From Macrobrachium rosenbergii (Eukaryota > Arthropoda > Malacostraca > Decapoda > Palaemonidae): a stretch of DNA of 64,000 bases. Positions 12,701 to 23,114 of the stretch are shown piece by piece. The position numbers and the translations under genes were made by a program. Within the stretch, counting starts at the first letter, position 1; each line of letters begins with the position of its first letter. A model generated the notes under the pieces. That model was not told the origin of the DNA. It saw only the letters and a program-made list of their open reading frames with translations, and ran no database searches. The stretch lies in assembly GCF_040412425.1 (NCBI RefSeq), contig NC_089766.1, positions 15,890,508-15,954,507 on the forward strand, in the 5' to 3' direction.

Positions 12701-15700
12701 ATAGAGAAGTCCATTAAGCATATAGTTCTCTGTAGTAAATTGCCATTTGCTGTATTAAAATTTGTAAATGAAGGTTATCCTGAAAAATCAAGAGGCAGGC
12801 AGCATTCAGATGCCTGTTGATTCAAAAGGACTAAATCACAGAGTAGATAATTTTTTTTTGTGCTGTATTTACTTCTTTCTGTTTTAAAATGCCAGCAGAC
12901 ATGGGCACAAAAAGTACAGCATGTCTGTCTCAAAAAACATCAGCGACAATCGGTACCAAGATTTAATAACAACTAGTTATGGAACAAGCTAGGAAGATTG
13001 CTTTTCTATCTATACTATTCTTGGAGCATGGGTAGACAAAAAATGAAATCCTAACAATTCCTGAATGGTTCTGGTTAAATAAGTTGCAAAACTTTGTCAA
13101 AATCTGTTCCCACCTAGTACAAGCTTTCACCATGTTGCCAACTCAGTTTATGAAACTTTCTGGATCATGTTACTTTATGAAGGTTGAATATTTCAGCTCG
13201 GTGATTTGGTTAAACTTTCCAATGAGAATCATTTTGGGTTTATACAGAATACTCATTTCATATAACTTTGCATATATGCTCGTTGCTTTATTGTTTGTCA
13301 CTCTTAGGAATGGTAGTTATTCGATACAATATTTTTAGAAAGATTAGTTGGTAATTTTTTACACAAATTTTTCTTTTCTTTCAGAAAAAACTGGAAACTG
13401 AACTGCAACAAATTGAGGAAAAGTTTGAGGCTAAAAAGAGAAAGTTTGTAGAAGCAGGGGATAGTTTTCAAGGTGAATTAAAGAAAGTTAAGGTAAATAA
13501 CCTCAGGTATCTAATACTTTGTTAATGTTTTGTGTGGTTTTTGATTTAGGGTAGTAATTTTGCTTTTGTTAATAATGCAGGGGAGTAATGTTGCTTTTGT
13601 TAGTAATGCAGTAGTAAATCTGAAGACATTTTCTTTTGTAGGCTATGGCTCCCAAATTAGACGAGGCATCATTTGCTGCTATGGTTGAACGTCAGAAAGA
13701 AGTCTTGCGAAGGGAAGCTGAGGAGAGACAGAGGAGTGCCCAGGGTCTTCCTGTGCGACCCCCTTCAGCATCTTCCCAAGGAGGATCTGCTAGCAATCCT
13801 TCAAATCGTGAGGATAGCAGTGAAGCTGCAGGACCTGCTCCTCAGAATACTGCTACTCCAGTTGAAGCTTCCTCTTCACCGGCACCCATGCAGGTACATG
13901 CTGATTCAAAGTAGTTTGGGTGCATTGCATTAACATGTAAAAGTTATTCTTGTACAATGTGGTGTTTGAACAGAAGGCACATCAATTATTAAGTAAAAAC
14001 CATATGAAGTATTGATTTCTGAAGATGATTATAGTGTTTTAATCTGATGCAGTATTATCGGTTATCATTCCTTTGTCATAGCCAGTCTGAGTTTCACAGG
14101 TGTTGAAATCAAGATCATGTTATGGAAAATGATGAACTCCAGTTAATGGAAGTGATGTTTCAGACCGTCTTGAATTGCATTCATTTGTAATTCCTCAGAC
14201 TTTAATGACATCCATTGTAATGCAATTCTGAAAATAGCCCTATTCTTATTATGGTAGATTCTTACCTTAGAATTTAATACTAATACTTATTTTATTCTTT
14301 CAGCCTTCATTGTTTGGAAAGAATATTAATTTTAGAAAGATTTATTTTCCATTTTGACAGCTATTTCATATCATCCTTGAACCTTCTTCATGTAGCAGGC
14401 AGGTTACATTGCTAAATATTTAAACAAAAATAAGCGATTATGTTAAGTAATAATACTCTTGATGTTAAGCCAGTTGAGATTTTAACCTACTAAGTTAGCG
14501 GTGCTCGAATTCCCTCGGATGGCGCTGAGTTGCTTTCCTGGCCACAGTTCTTGGGCTTCAACCTTAAATATTGTACAGTCAATCATTCATTCTAATTCTC
14601 TTAGCCACCTGTCAATGTTTACTGTATACTGTACAGACCAAATCCAACCTAATCCTGAAAGGAGGTTGAGGTTGGTTTCAGTTGTGTGCACACTGCAGAT
14701 GTCCCATAAGGTACTTGGAACAAGTGTGTTATATTAGTTACAAGGTGAAATCAACTGTAATACTCAACTAATCATACATAACAGAAATGCAACCCTTAGC
14801 TGTTCATTGAACTTTGCTAATATTTTGTAGTAGTACAAACTAATTGTGCCATAAAATGTGCAAACCTTATATCTTACATAAGCCAACACTGTGCAGTATA
14901 GTTTATTCTTAGTCAAAAATAGTCATCTCAGATAAGTATCTGTCACCAGAGGGACTGTGTGTTAGTTCCAATGTGAGCACCACGTCTTCAGTTTACACAT
15001 TTCTTTTTAAGTTAGTGTAATGGTTCTGTACTTATAGAAGGTGTATGTTGTTGACTTGGCACACAGGATATAGTTACAAATAATTTTTAAAAACTAAATA
15101 ATCATCTCATTGAGAAAGTCTGTTTAGCATAGTGAAATTCTGTAATTAGCAGATTAAAGAAATGAAGGACAATTTGACTTTCACTCCAGGAAGGATCATC
15201 ATGAATTATAAAGAAACCAAGAAGAACCTAAGTTCCAATAAAAGGAGCATTTCGTTCAATTCAGGGCCTATAATAGGACAAGTTCTGTAACACTTTTGTT
15301 AGTTGATATCGCATCAACATCTTTCGGTAACTGCGCTAGACATTCAGCATCACTTCTACAAGTTCAGCACTCAGTTTCATGTAACCCTGAGTGAAGGTTT
15401 CTTGGAGGTAACCACATCTGCTTGATTGTCTTGAGAGTGATGAACCAATTTTCCATTGGAGTCAGAAGATCATTACTCCTTTCCCAATTCAAATGTATGT
15501 CATATTTCTGTGGGAAGAGTCTTGTTTCACATATGTGCTCTGGGTGTCCATGGGAAAATGAATTATGATTATAAGTGTACAACAGGATAAAACCAGGAGG
15601 CAGGTTCTTAGAGCAGCTTCATTATCAGTTGAATTTTTATTGTTCCACCGTACAATTTGTTGATCATTTAGTAGTTATTCAATCCTTTGACAGTTTTGTA

Positions 15701-18476
15701 CAGTATTGTTCATAATGAGATAAAAGTTTTGTATTGTGCATTAATGTACCTTAATCTGTTAATTGTTGTTGAGGATCATCCATGAAGTCTGAAACCCTTG
15801 AGATACGTAAGATCCCTGAAGTTAACCACTCCATATTGTCTGTTTTATTGATGTCCAGTTCGACCCAGATGCTAATAAGCTTCAGCATTGCATCACACTA
15901 AGTTGAGACTTGACAAGATGATAGATATAAACTAAAAAGCAATGTAACCCAGTTAGGGAAATGTCTCATTTGCTTCAGATTACTGAGGCAGTAATGTTGT
16001 ATGTGATGTACTGAGTGAGAAGGCCTCCCAAAATGAAGGTTACTCACATGATGGTGTTGATGACTATTCTTGGCTAACTATGCTGTTTCCTGCGTTGTAG
16101 AATAAGTATAATAAGAACTTTTTATTTTTGGAACTTCAACATTGTTAAATGTTTTAATGGATCTTCATTATAATGAGCAGATAAGCTTAATTTTTTCGTA
16201 GGTTAACTTGCAGTTTCCTGTGACCAGGTGTTATCAAGTACTGTTGATGTTGAAGAGTGAATGAATTATATAGTATTTTCATTGTAAATAAATTTCAAAG
16301 GGTGACAAAGATAACAAGAAAATGGCTGTAAGTTTCTCTCAATTTCTCTTTAGTACCTGTTAGTATTAAACTTGAAATTGCCATATCGAGCTACTCTGTC
16401 TCACAATTGTTTTGAACTGCAGGAGAATGACATGGGCGGAGAGGATGATAGCAAGATGGAAGGTGAGAGTACACGACGATTATCCTAAAGTATTTTAGCT
16501 TAATTTAAGCAATATTAACACTACAATAAGTTACTAGCATTTGTAGGGTAAAGTGAAAATTTATTTTTTTTACTTTGTATTTGAAGTGGAGTGTGACTTC
16601 AGGAGTAACATATTCATTTGAATGTTGTGTTTCTTAGCTATCAGTAGTTTAGAAAAGTTTTTACAAGCAACATGTTTAATGAAATTTTATATCTCTACCT
16701 ATGCATGCATACTCTACTAATCCTTTGCAGTAATACTCAGTGCATGTAGAAAGCTTCTTTAGTTTTTTTTTTTTTTAGAAAACTTATGCATTGGTCTTCT
16801 GCTCAGTATAGAGATGATGATACTATATTGGTTTGTTTAAAAGGGCTTAAATTATTTTCATTTTGTAGAGGCACACAAAATTATCAGTATTTTTAAAGGC
16901 TGATCATATATTTAAAATGAGAAAAGTAAAATTCAAGTTGATAATTATGTTATTAGAAAATTATTTTTCCTTTTGTAAACTATGAAGCCTTTAAAAGTGA
17001 ATGTGCAATAGATCTTGAGTATATAAGAAATAATTTAGAATTACTGAAAGGAATGTTTTTATGATAGCAAGTGTAATATTAAATTATGTTGAAAAGCTTT
17101 AGATAGAAAGGCATGAACAATAATTTTGAACTTGAACAGTAGTATAGCTGTTTGTTAAGCATTTTCAACTAGACTGTATATTTTGACCACAGATTTGATA
17201 GATTAGCTGAAGTACTGTATCTGTAGAGTATCCTGTCATAGAAAATCCTATGGTGATTTATGAATAATTTTGTTTTGTTTTCAGTTATTCTGTTTTATGA
17301 AATTGATTTGACTTATCATTATTTCTTTTAAATTTGGTTAATATTTCAGTACATAGCAGTACTGGTTTATTTTTCATTATATCCTAATTCCTAACAAAAC
17401 TCCATCATTACCTAGCCTCCAATGTGACGTCTACAGCTGCCTCATCTACACCAAGTAGTGCAGCCCCTACCACTACCACAACTGCTGCAACTGCAGCTGT
17501 CAATGGACCCACCTCTGCTGCTGCCTCACCCACTGACCAACCTGCTCCTGCAAGCATCCCAAGCAGCATGGCACCTGCAGTCCGCACTGTTCCACAGCAG
17601 AATCTGCCAGCTGCAGCTCCTGCCAACACAGCTCCCTCTCTTCCTCCCATGGCTCCTCATCCCTCTGTCAGTTCTCACCCTAATGTAGCCAGTCATCCTG
17701 GTGTTCCTCCCTATTCCAATGTTGCCACAGCTCCTGGTATCCCGACAGGTGCCCCTCATCCTCCAGGGCCTACTCATCCCACAGGGCCTTCTCTTCCTCC
17801 TGGGACTTCTCATCCTGCTGGGGCTCCTCATCCTGCTGGGGCTCCTCTTCCTGCTGGGGCTCCTCACCCTGGAGGAACACCTCTTTCAAGTGGGGTACCG
17901 CACCCATCAGGAACTCCTCAACCAACAGCAACTCCCCACCCTACAGGAGCCCTTCACCAAACAGGACAGCCACACCCATCAGGTGTTCCACATTCAGCAG
18001 CCCCTCATCCAACTGCTGCTCCTCATCCTGGTGGGCACACTACTGGAGCACTGCATTCAGTCGGAGTTGCTCACCCTGGAGGACCTCACCAGGGAACACC
18101 TTCACATCCTGCAAGTGGTTCTCCTCATGCAGGAGGGCCTTCTCACCCTTCAGGTCCTCCTCATGGCGGCCCTCCACACCCTACAGGCTCTCCATATACT
18201 GCAGGTCCTCCTCACCCTGGACTTCCCCACCCTGCAGGGACACCTCTCCCTCCAGGTTTGCCCCATCCTTCTGCTCCTGTAGGTATGGCCCCCAGTAATG
18301 CCATTCCCTCGTACACAGTAGCACACACTGCTCCTATGCAAACTATAGTAACATCTCAGGCCCCACCACCATCCTCTGGACCCATTCCAGTTCAGGTTGT
18401 GGGCCATGGCCCAGGCCCTACGCTAAATCCTTCTCCCCAAGCCACTACACCACCAAGTGCCCCTCCTCCTTCATAA
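3676..18476 (+). CDS. SMARCE1 (BAP111/dalao): SWI/SNF complex HMG-box subunit SMARCE1/BAP111, 3' part of gene
   Basis: This protein is the HMG-box BAF57/BAP111 subunit of the nuclear SWI/SNF (BAP) chromatin remodelling complex. Recognised blocks in order are: the post-HMG segment with [51 protein letters not shown]; and a coiled coil with LRRQVQSL and EAKKRKF. All are close to the animal SMARCE1 family. Exons: 3676-3751 or 5260-5335 (alternatives), 11833-11961, 12063-12235, 13385-13492, 13642-13893, optional 16301-16327, 16423-16462, 17416-18476. Every junction has AG/GT signals and the phases agree. The joined length is 1866 nt (621 codons plus stop), or 1839 nt without the microexon, both in frame. 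The HMG box and the start codon lie upstream of the window. The C-terminal tail is long and Pro/His-rich, unlike the acidic tail in vertebrates. Identification of the gene is very secure; the exact isoforms are inferred. Confidence 0.95.
5260..5335 (+). CDS. SMARCE1 (BAP111/dalao): BAP111 alternative exon B (76 nt), duplicate of exon A
   Basis: This is a second exon of the same length, phase and position in the protein, containing [17 protein letters not shown]. The acceptor is a T-rich tract ending gttttgcag and the donor is GTGAGT. Compared codon by codon with exon A, 15 of 25 residues are identical, with no stop and no indel. Using both exons would add 152 nt and shift the frame downstream, so they should be spliced mutually exclusively. 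Clean splice sites and an intact frame argue against a dead copy, but no transcript evidence is available here. Confidence 0.85.
5986..6174. repeat. Intronic 27-bp tandem duplication
   Basis: A 27-bp unit beginning tactgataacaaatttacc occurs at 6069-6095 and again directly at 6096-6122. It lies in the intron after exon B, with no coding content. Confidence 0.85.
7511..8312 (+). mobile_element. Tc1/mariner-like element with long terminal inverted repeats
   Basis: The left arm containing gtacagggtgacgagaca pairs with the right arm containing tgtctcatcaccctgtac. The similarity extends for about 100 bp on each side and includes the inner atttcttaaagatcccctcc segment. TA occurs at the base of the CAGGGTG terminus on each side (7531-7532 and 8288-8289), which may be the target site. 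The interior encodes a truncated, frame-broken transposase N-terminus. Confidence 0.7.
7786..8160 (+). pseudogene. Broken Tc1-like transposase, N-terminal DNA-binding part
   Basis: An ATG at 7786 opens a frame reading [20 protein letters not shown], which runs into a stop after AKSLN. The reading continues in another frame with [18 protein letters not shown] and in a third with [20 protein letters not shown]. This is the helix-turn-helix region of Tc1-like transposases. At least two frameshifts are present, and the DDE catalytic region is absent before the right inverted repeat. The element is therefore an internally deleted, non-autonomous copy. Confidence 0.7.
8586..8975. repeat. Diverged tandem duplication in BAP111 intron
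   Basis: A block of roughly 170 bp at 8586-8755 recurs at about 8812-8975. It contains gagaagtgggaatgca, then a gatcact motif, then aatgtctgtttt and acattttgtt. The order is the same and identity is moderate. No reading frame is shared. Confidence 0.7.
11833..11961 (+). CDS. SMARCE1 (BAP111/dalao): BAP111 exon, linker with IQPAEDED motif
   Basis: This 129-nt exon enters with two bases, completing a Gly codon with exon A or B, and leaves after one base. It encodes a variable Ser-rich linker followed by [12 protein letters not shown], matching the family motif that precedes DDYDDG. The donor is GTATGT. Confidence 0.92.
12063..12235 (+). CDS. SMARCE1 (BAP111/dalao): BAP111 exon, conserved core (DYDDG...VVPDVRSV)
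   Basis: This 173-nt exon is preceded by a T-run and CCAG, and its donor is GTAAGA. It encodes [20 protein letters not shown] and [20 protein letters not shown], the most conserved non-HMG block of the family, and starts the coiled coil (QVQSL). It leaves in phase 0. Confidence 0.95.
13385..13492 (+). CDS. SMARCE1 (BAP111/dalao): BAP111 exon, coiled coil
   Basis: A 108-nt, phase 0-0 exon. It encodes [20 protein letters not shown], followed by [16 protein letters not shown], matching the SMARCE1 coiled coil used for complex assembly. The donor is GTAAAT and the acceptor is ttttctttcag. Confidence 0.95.
13552..13611. repeat. 31-bp tandem repeat with duplicated acceptor-like gcag, upstream of exon 13642
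   Basis: Two similar units of about 31 bp, each with tgcttttgtta and ending aatgcag, end at 13580 and 13611. The real acceptor follows at 13639-13641. Each unit ends in an AG after a T-rich stretch, so they could act as decoy or alternative acceptors. Confidence 0.7.
13642..13893 (+). CDS. SMARCE1 (BAP111/dalao): BAP111 exon, helical then low-complexity
   Basis: A 252-nt, phase 0-0 exon. It starts with [20 protein letters not shown] and a charged helix ([11 protein letters not shown]), comparable to the family's Glu/Arg-rich helix. It then becomes Pro/Ser/Ala-rich and ends SSSPAPMQ. The acceptor is ttcttttgtag and the donor is GTACAT. Confidence 0.9.
16301..16327 (+). CDS. SMARCE1 (BAP111/dalao): Candidate 27-nt BAP111 microexon
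   Basis: Nine codons (GDKDNKKMA) lie between an AG at 16299-16300 and a consensus GTAAGT donor. The length is a multiple of three and both flanking junctions are phase 0, so the exon can be included or skipped without changing the frame. The acceptor has a modest pyrimidine tract. The charged residues fit the acidic/basic region near the family C-terminus. Confidence 0.5.
16423..16462 (+). CDS. SMARCE1 (BAP111/dalao): BAP111 exon, 40 nt acidic
   Basis: Encodes [13 protein letters not shown] plus one base, joining the two-base start of the last exon in the correct phase. The acceptor is gttttgaactgcag and the donor is GTGAGA. It is short, but the phase agreement on both sides supports it. Confidence 0.8.
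17416..18476 (+). CDS. SMARCE1 (BAP111/dalao): BAP111 terminal exon, Pro/His-rich repetitive tail
   Basis: The acceptor is cctag at 17411-17415. The frame completes an Ala codon and stays open for about 350 residues to the TAA at 18474-18476. The tail starts Ala/Thr/Ser-rich. It then carries dozens of degenerate HP-containing repeats of about six residues, for example [20 protein letters not shown]. It ends with a less repetitive [13 protein letters not shown] and a Pro-rich terminus. The DNA is far more C-rich than its surroundings. It is predicted to be disordered. A 193-codon open frame in +1 inside it is a by-product of the repeat. Confidence 0.88.
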
Positions 18477-19770
18477 TTTAGCATTTTTGTTATTTCTATT
18501 TTCCTTAGTTTTTCATTTTACTTATTACTATTCTGAGATTGTATTTTCATACATTTTATTTAGTTTACTGTAGTAATTTAATAGTTTGTCCAAACTTCAG
18601 ACTTTGCAACCCCTTGTATTGCCATCAGGTTTTAATGTACATTGAAGATTCCTTTTTCCTTTGATTTTAAGGTAAATTGGATTAGTTAAATTTTTTTATA
18701 ATTGTAGAACAAGGGAGATTATTTTGTCATTCAACTAGTACATATAAACTGAGTATAAAATGTTGCCTGGCAACATCAGACTTGATAATCCCGCTAAGGG
18801 AAAGAGAAAATTAATGTATATTGCAAGACTTAACATCTGTAGTGACTTATTGAAAGCAAGTTTTTCATTTTCCCCTATTGTCATTTTTATTCATTGCATT
18901 CTGTTTTGTCAATGGTGCCTGCATGAATGCAAGTGTACCATCAGTAATACCAGAATCTTAGTGTTATTGAAAGGACACTAATTGCACATTCACTGTGAAT
19001 ACAGTAAGACTGTACAATAGGTTAAATTATATCATTTTTTCAATGATAAATACATTATTATTGTATTTCACTTCAGTATCAGCACATGTCAGTATAAGTC
19101 TATTTGGTGTATTGATTATCTTTTAAGTGTGTACATTATTTACTTACTAGTGATATTCTCAAGTTTTATTGATAAATTGATCATTTGTAGTAAAATGTAG
19201 CAGATATTTCAATCACAGGCATTAGTATGGCAAATGAGGTTAGTTGATTTTTGTGTGATTTTATTGATGAAATGATAAGTTAAGGGATCTTTGTGGAAAC
19301 GAGGTGGTAATGCTATTGTAGATTTTAGATAGTTCAACTTTATTGGACCTATCTGAGATTTAAATATATCAATTAAGCAACTAATCTCTTTCTGATTGTT
19401 TTTCTTGGAATAAATGCTACATAGTTCCACTGTCTTGAAAGCTGTGGATAGTCTATAGCAATTACAATGGAGTCCAAAAAATTAGGATTATTTATATACA
19501 GTATATTTATATATAAATTTTTAGTTAACAGTAAAAATTTGATTAAAGATATTGTGTTGTTCAATTCTATTATATTTTTCTTAGCATATCACTGCATGTT
19601 GCATAGCTACAGTATTTGTAAAACTTGAATCTTCTTAGACATGGACTTCAATTATGCATCCAAGTTAAACATTGAAATTTAAGTATTTGAACAATGTGTA
19701 GATTGGATTTTAAACATCTCAGCAGTGAATTATGTCAGTGTATAAATAAAATTTGTATTAATATGATAGC
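18477..19770 (+). other. BAP111 3' untranslated region
   Basis: AT-rich non-coding sequence follows the stop codon. The most plausible end is just after the AATAAA at 19745-19750. An earlier AATAAA near 19410 could give a shorter form. The exact cleavage site cannot be fixed from sequence. Confidence 0.55.
19745..19750 (+). promoter_or_regulatory. Candidate polyadenylation signal AATAAA
   Basis: Consensus AATAAA about 1.27 kb after the BAP111 stop codon, followed by T-rich sequence. Confidence 0.45.
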
Positions 19771-20450
19771 AGTTTCATTGTCAGTATTAAGTACATCATC
19801 AGAGCTCATGATGTTAGGGGCTAGTCCCTTCCATTGCTTTCAAAAAGAACCTGTCGGTTCATAGGTTACTGAAGGCTGGTACATGGGTTTGGCATGTATG
19901 CCTAAAATCTATAACTCAATCAAACCTAGTGGGTCAGGTTGTATCTTGTATAAGATGTTGGTAATGAAAGTTAGTGAATGGGTGACTGGCCTTCTTCCTT
20001 TCCCTTTCTTCTTCTCTTTTGGCAGGCAGGGGAGAAATGTAAGACATCATTTGCTGGAACTGGCTAGATACAAGTGAGTGAGCAACCATTCTGTTTTCTA
20101 TGATTGTTCCTATAGAGTACAAATTCTAGATGTAGAAGCTAGTCCTACCCTCTCTCTCACACGGGGAGAGAGGAACTGACAATAGAACAAGGTTGGTAGG
20201 TACGTAATTCTGTTGTCTCTGACAATTAAAGGTTCTTTTCCTGCTTCCTAGAGACAATGTAGACTGGTGTTCCCATTGTGTCAAAGCCTGGATGTCTGGC
20301 TGTTGAGTAATCTTTCATTTAACAGATCAAAGGCGCACGACTCCTTCCTGTGCTCTAACAATTGACCAGGAAGTGAGCCCAGGTGAGCCGAACCTCCACT
20401 TGGTTCTGAAGCTTACGTTATACTCCCACCAAAAGTAAGTCTACCCTATG

Positions 20451-20540
20451 TAAAGACCTTTGGGTTTGTACCGTATATGAACAAATGACAAATTTTTAAT
20501 CAACTTGTATTTTTCCTAACCACAAACCTTGAGGTCTTTA
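20451..20540. mobile_element. Small palindromic MITE-like repeat
   Basis: The arms taaagacctttgggtttgt (20451-20469) and acaaaccttgaggtcttta (20522-20540) are inverted copies of one another around an AT-rich centre. A further copy of one half lies at about 20695-20750 (ataaagactttaggtttgta and the AT-rich part), indicating a rearranged second insertion. Confidence 0.6.
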
Positions 20541-20694
20541 CGTAAATGGCCCCACCTCATGCCACCCCTCATACAATTACCGAAGAGAGGTCAGACTCCA
20601 CCTACTCTTTTCCCAATGGCTATCACCCTGCTGTCACCAACCCTTGTTCTATTTTTAACTGGATCCAGCTAGTACTTAGAGATTTTCCCCTACA

Positions 20695-20750
20695 TAAAGA
20701 CTTTAGGTTTGTAGTTATGAAAAATACAAATTGATTAAAAATTTTGTTTT
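20695..20750. repeat. Half copy of the 20451-20540 repeat
   Basis: Contains ataaagactttaggtttgta followed by the shared AT-rich core (atacaaattgattaaaaatt). The inverted partner arm is missing. Confidence 0.5.
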
Positions 20751-20759
20751 TTTTTATGT

Positions 20760-22130
20760 ATATTGTAGACTCCAAGTAAACAAGTTGGTAAGGAAATGGT
20801 CTGGTTTGAATTTTTTTGGTCAGTGAATATAAAAATTTTTTATATCAACTCACTTGTTACTTATTTTACTGATTGTCTCACCTGCTAAATGTTGTCAGTC
20901 ATGTTCATATTTTCAAACTCTAGGGATGTTGGCAACAGGGAATTAAAATTTAGATATTAAGAGACACATTTGTGGCAGAAAATGACAAAACATGCATCAT
21001 ACAGAATGTTTTTACAATTTTAAAATACTGAAAAATCAAGTGTTGTTCAGAGATGTTGACTAAAAGGAGAAGGCTTCAAAAATTCCTGTAATAAGAAGTT
21101 CATTAGTGCAGCAAGTCAGTGTGGAAAAGCTGTACCATTTCTTGTAGAAAATATCAATGGAGTCTTTGGAATACTTTCATACAGAATCTGAGACATTCAA
21201 AGTATATTTTATAGGATTTAATGTCGCATTTCTAAACTCACTGGGTTTTTCCAAAAGATATTTTATAATTAGAAGTGAAAATTTCAGCAACGTTTAAAAC
21301 TCGACCCATTAATTATATGTTGCTGTATTTCCAAGCAGCAAAATCCCAGTCTCTCTAACATGTTTTGAAAAAGACCAAAAAGCCCCATACTGCACGTACC
21401 AAAAACCTTAGATGACACAATGCATCAGTCATTTTGTGTTGTATCAAGAACAAGTGAGGGGGAGGGAGGTAAGCAATAATACATGATAAAAAATTTCTGT
21501 TGAGAAATATTTTTTTATGAAAAACAATTTTTACTAGTCCCATTAATCATATGCAGCCTGAATATTAATTTAGGAGGGAGTATGATTGCAAGTCCATTTC
21601 ATGAAGTACCTAGGAAGATGGCCAGTAAGGAATGAGGGCAAACGAGATCAGAAGTCAATCCTCAGAGAACTTAAAAAGAGTTTTTGGCACAATAAAAAAA
21701 AAAGTTTATACATAGCTGAGAGGGCATCCTGCAAAAGGGCCAAGGAAGTAAAACTATACTGTAGTTTGTACTTTGTAGAAGGATTCCACTCATGATTATG
21801 GGATGTGTCAAAATAACCCCAGAATGGTTATGCCCCATAACACTGATAGATGAACATAGGGAGTTGAGGTAACAAGCATTCTGAATCAATGGTAACTTGG
21901 AAGGAAATTATTTGTCGTCAATCTTTTTTTCTTCCTAACACGAGCTTAATTTTGGCTTCCCAGGAACAGGAAGGATTCATTTTAAGATAGTTTTCTCTTG
22001 TTCATATCAAGGGCAAGTACTGTAAGTTATCAAGAAGCTCCGGCAGTGGTGTATTTAAGGTAAGGTACTATATACACCCAAAGGTACGTTTTCTTTTGCT
22101 TTTCTGTTAAAAATATATATTAAAACTGAT
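20760..22130. other. Intergenic, nothing recognised
   Basis: AT-rich, with no supported exon, repeat boundary or RNA gene. The open frames are short and lack splice context. Confidence 0.5.
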
Positions 22131-22139
22131 CTATATTAC

Positions 22140-23110
22140 TGGTATGGTGGGCTTTGGGAATGGTTGCGCTGGCTCAAGCTCTTAATTAAGTCTTCATGTA
22201 ACTGGTAGGTGGCCGTGGTTGGAGAAGGGAATAGGTCTAGTAACTCATCCCAAAGATTCATGGAAAACCAGGAAAAGTGAGTTCTTGACTCCCAAGGTGA
22301 GAATAAATATATATTAAAACTGGAGAGTGATATGCTTGGTGTACACGTGTTTTTGAAATGTACTGTTATATATCTGGTATATGGAGTCGTATAAGAAGAG
22401 AGAAGTGACAGATGTAGGTGCAAAGTTGTGTGAAAGAGCCAAATATGGAATGGTTGCGCTTGCTGCTAATAAGTACTGAATGGGAATCGTGAAGAGGAAC
22501 TGGAGTAAATTGTGAAATTTTTGGGAAGAGGAGAAAGTTGAATAGTAAATGGGATAACAAGCATGGTGAAGAAAGTGAATGGAGACTAGGAAGAGCAATG
22601 AATGTTAGTATAAATGTTGGATGAAAGGAAACATTTGATTCCTATGATATTTGGGAGTGAATGTAAGTGAAGTTAGGGTTGTGACGTTGGCCAGAGCCCT
22701 CGATATCCATGACCAGTTTTAGTAGCATAATCAGTCAAATAAAGTTAGGATTAGAGAAGAGGCAGCAGGGTGTTGAAAGTGAATGGGAACATGTGAAAGG
22801 CTGTTGGACCAACTTTGTTTATGGAAGTAGATTGTGAATGAAACATGTTGAAGTTGTTGATATTGTTTGATGGCCCATTATATGTATTCTAAGAAGAATT
22901 AAATAGTGAGAAATACTGATAAACAGAAGTGGTAAAAGGTTAAAGTGTAAGTATGGGTCAGCTTGCTTTGAGATGGTTTGGTCATTTGGAAAGAATGGAT
23001 AATGGTAGTAGGTTGGTGAAAACTACTGGATGGGAGTGAATGAGTTATTGGGAAGGAAGGCCTTAACGTCCTGCGTGTGTGCTTGCAAGATACTGTAGAT
23101 AAAATGACAA
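22140..23110 (+). pseudogene. Decayed non-LTR retrotransposon, C-terminal part of reverse transcriptase ORF
   Basis: At 22975-23075 the + strand reads LRWFGHLERMDNGSRLVKTT, then GRP and RPA after stops. This is the hallmark segment found after the reverse transcriptase domain in many arthropod LINEs. Upstream, tatggaagtagattgtgaatgaaa reads YGSRL-MK, matching the usual YGSETW-MK block with a stop. Frames shift repeatedly, so this is a dead copy. The 5' limit is uncertain. Confidence 0.65.
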
Positions 23111-23114
23111 TAAT

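Noticed and set aside
17526..17867. 113-codon Arg/Ser-rich minus-strand frame
   Set aside because: Antisense shadow of the same repetitive exon.
17701..18282. 193-codon Leu-rich open frame inside the last BAP111 exon
   Set aside because: It is in another frame of the HP-repeat DNA. The repeated CCTCA/TCCTG units force Leu-rich reading without stops. No independent start or splice context.
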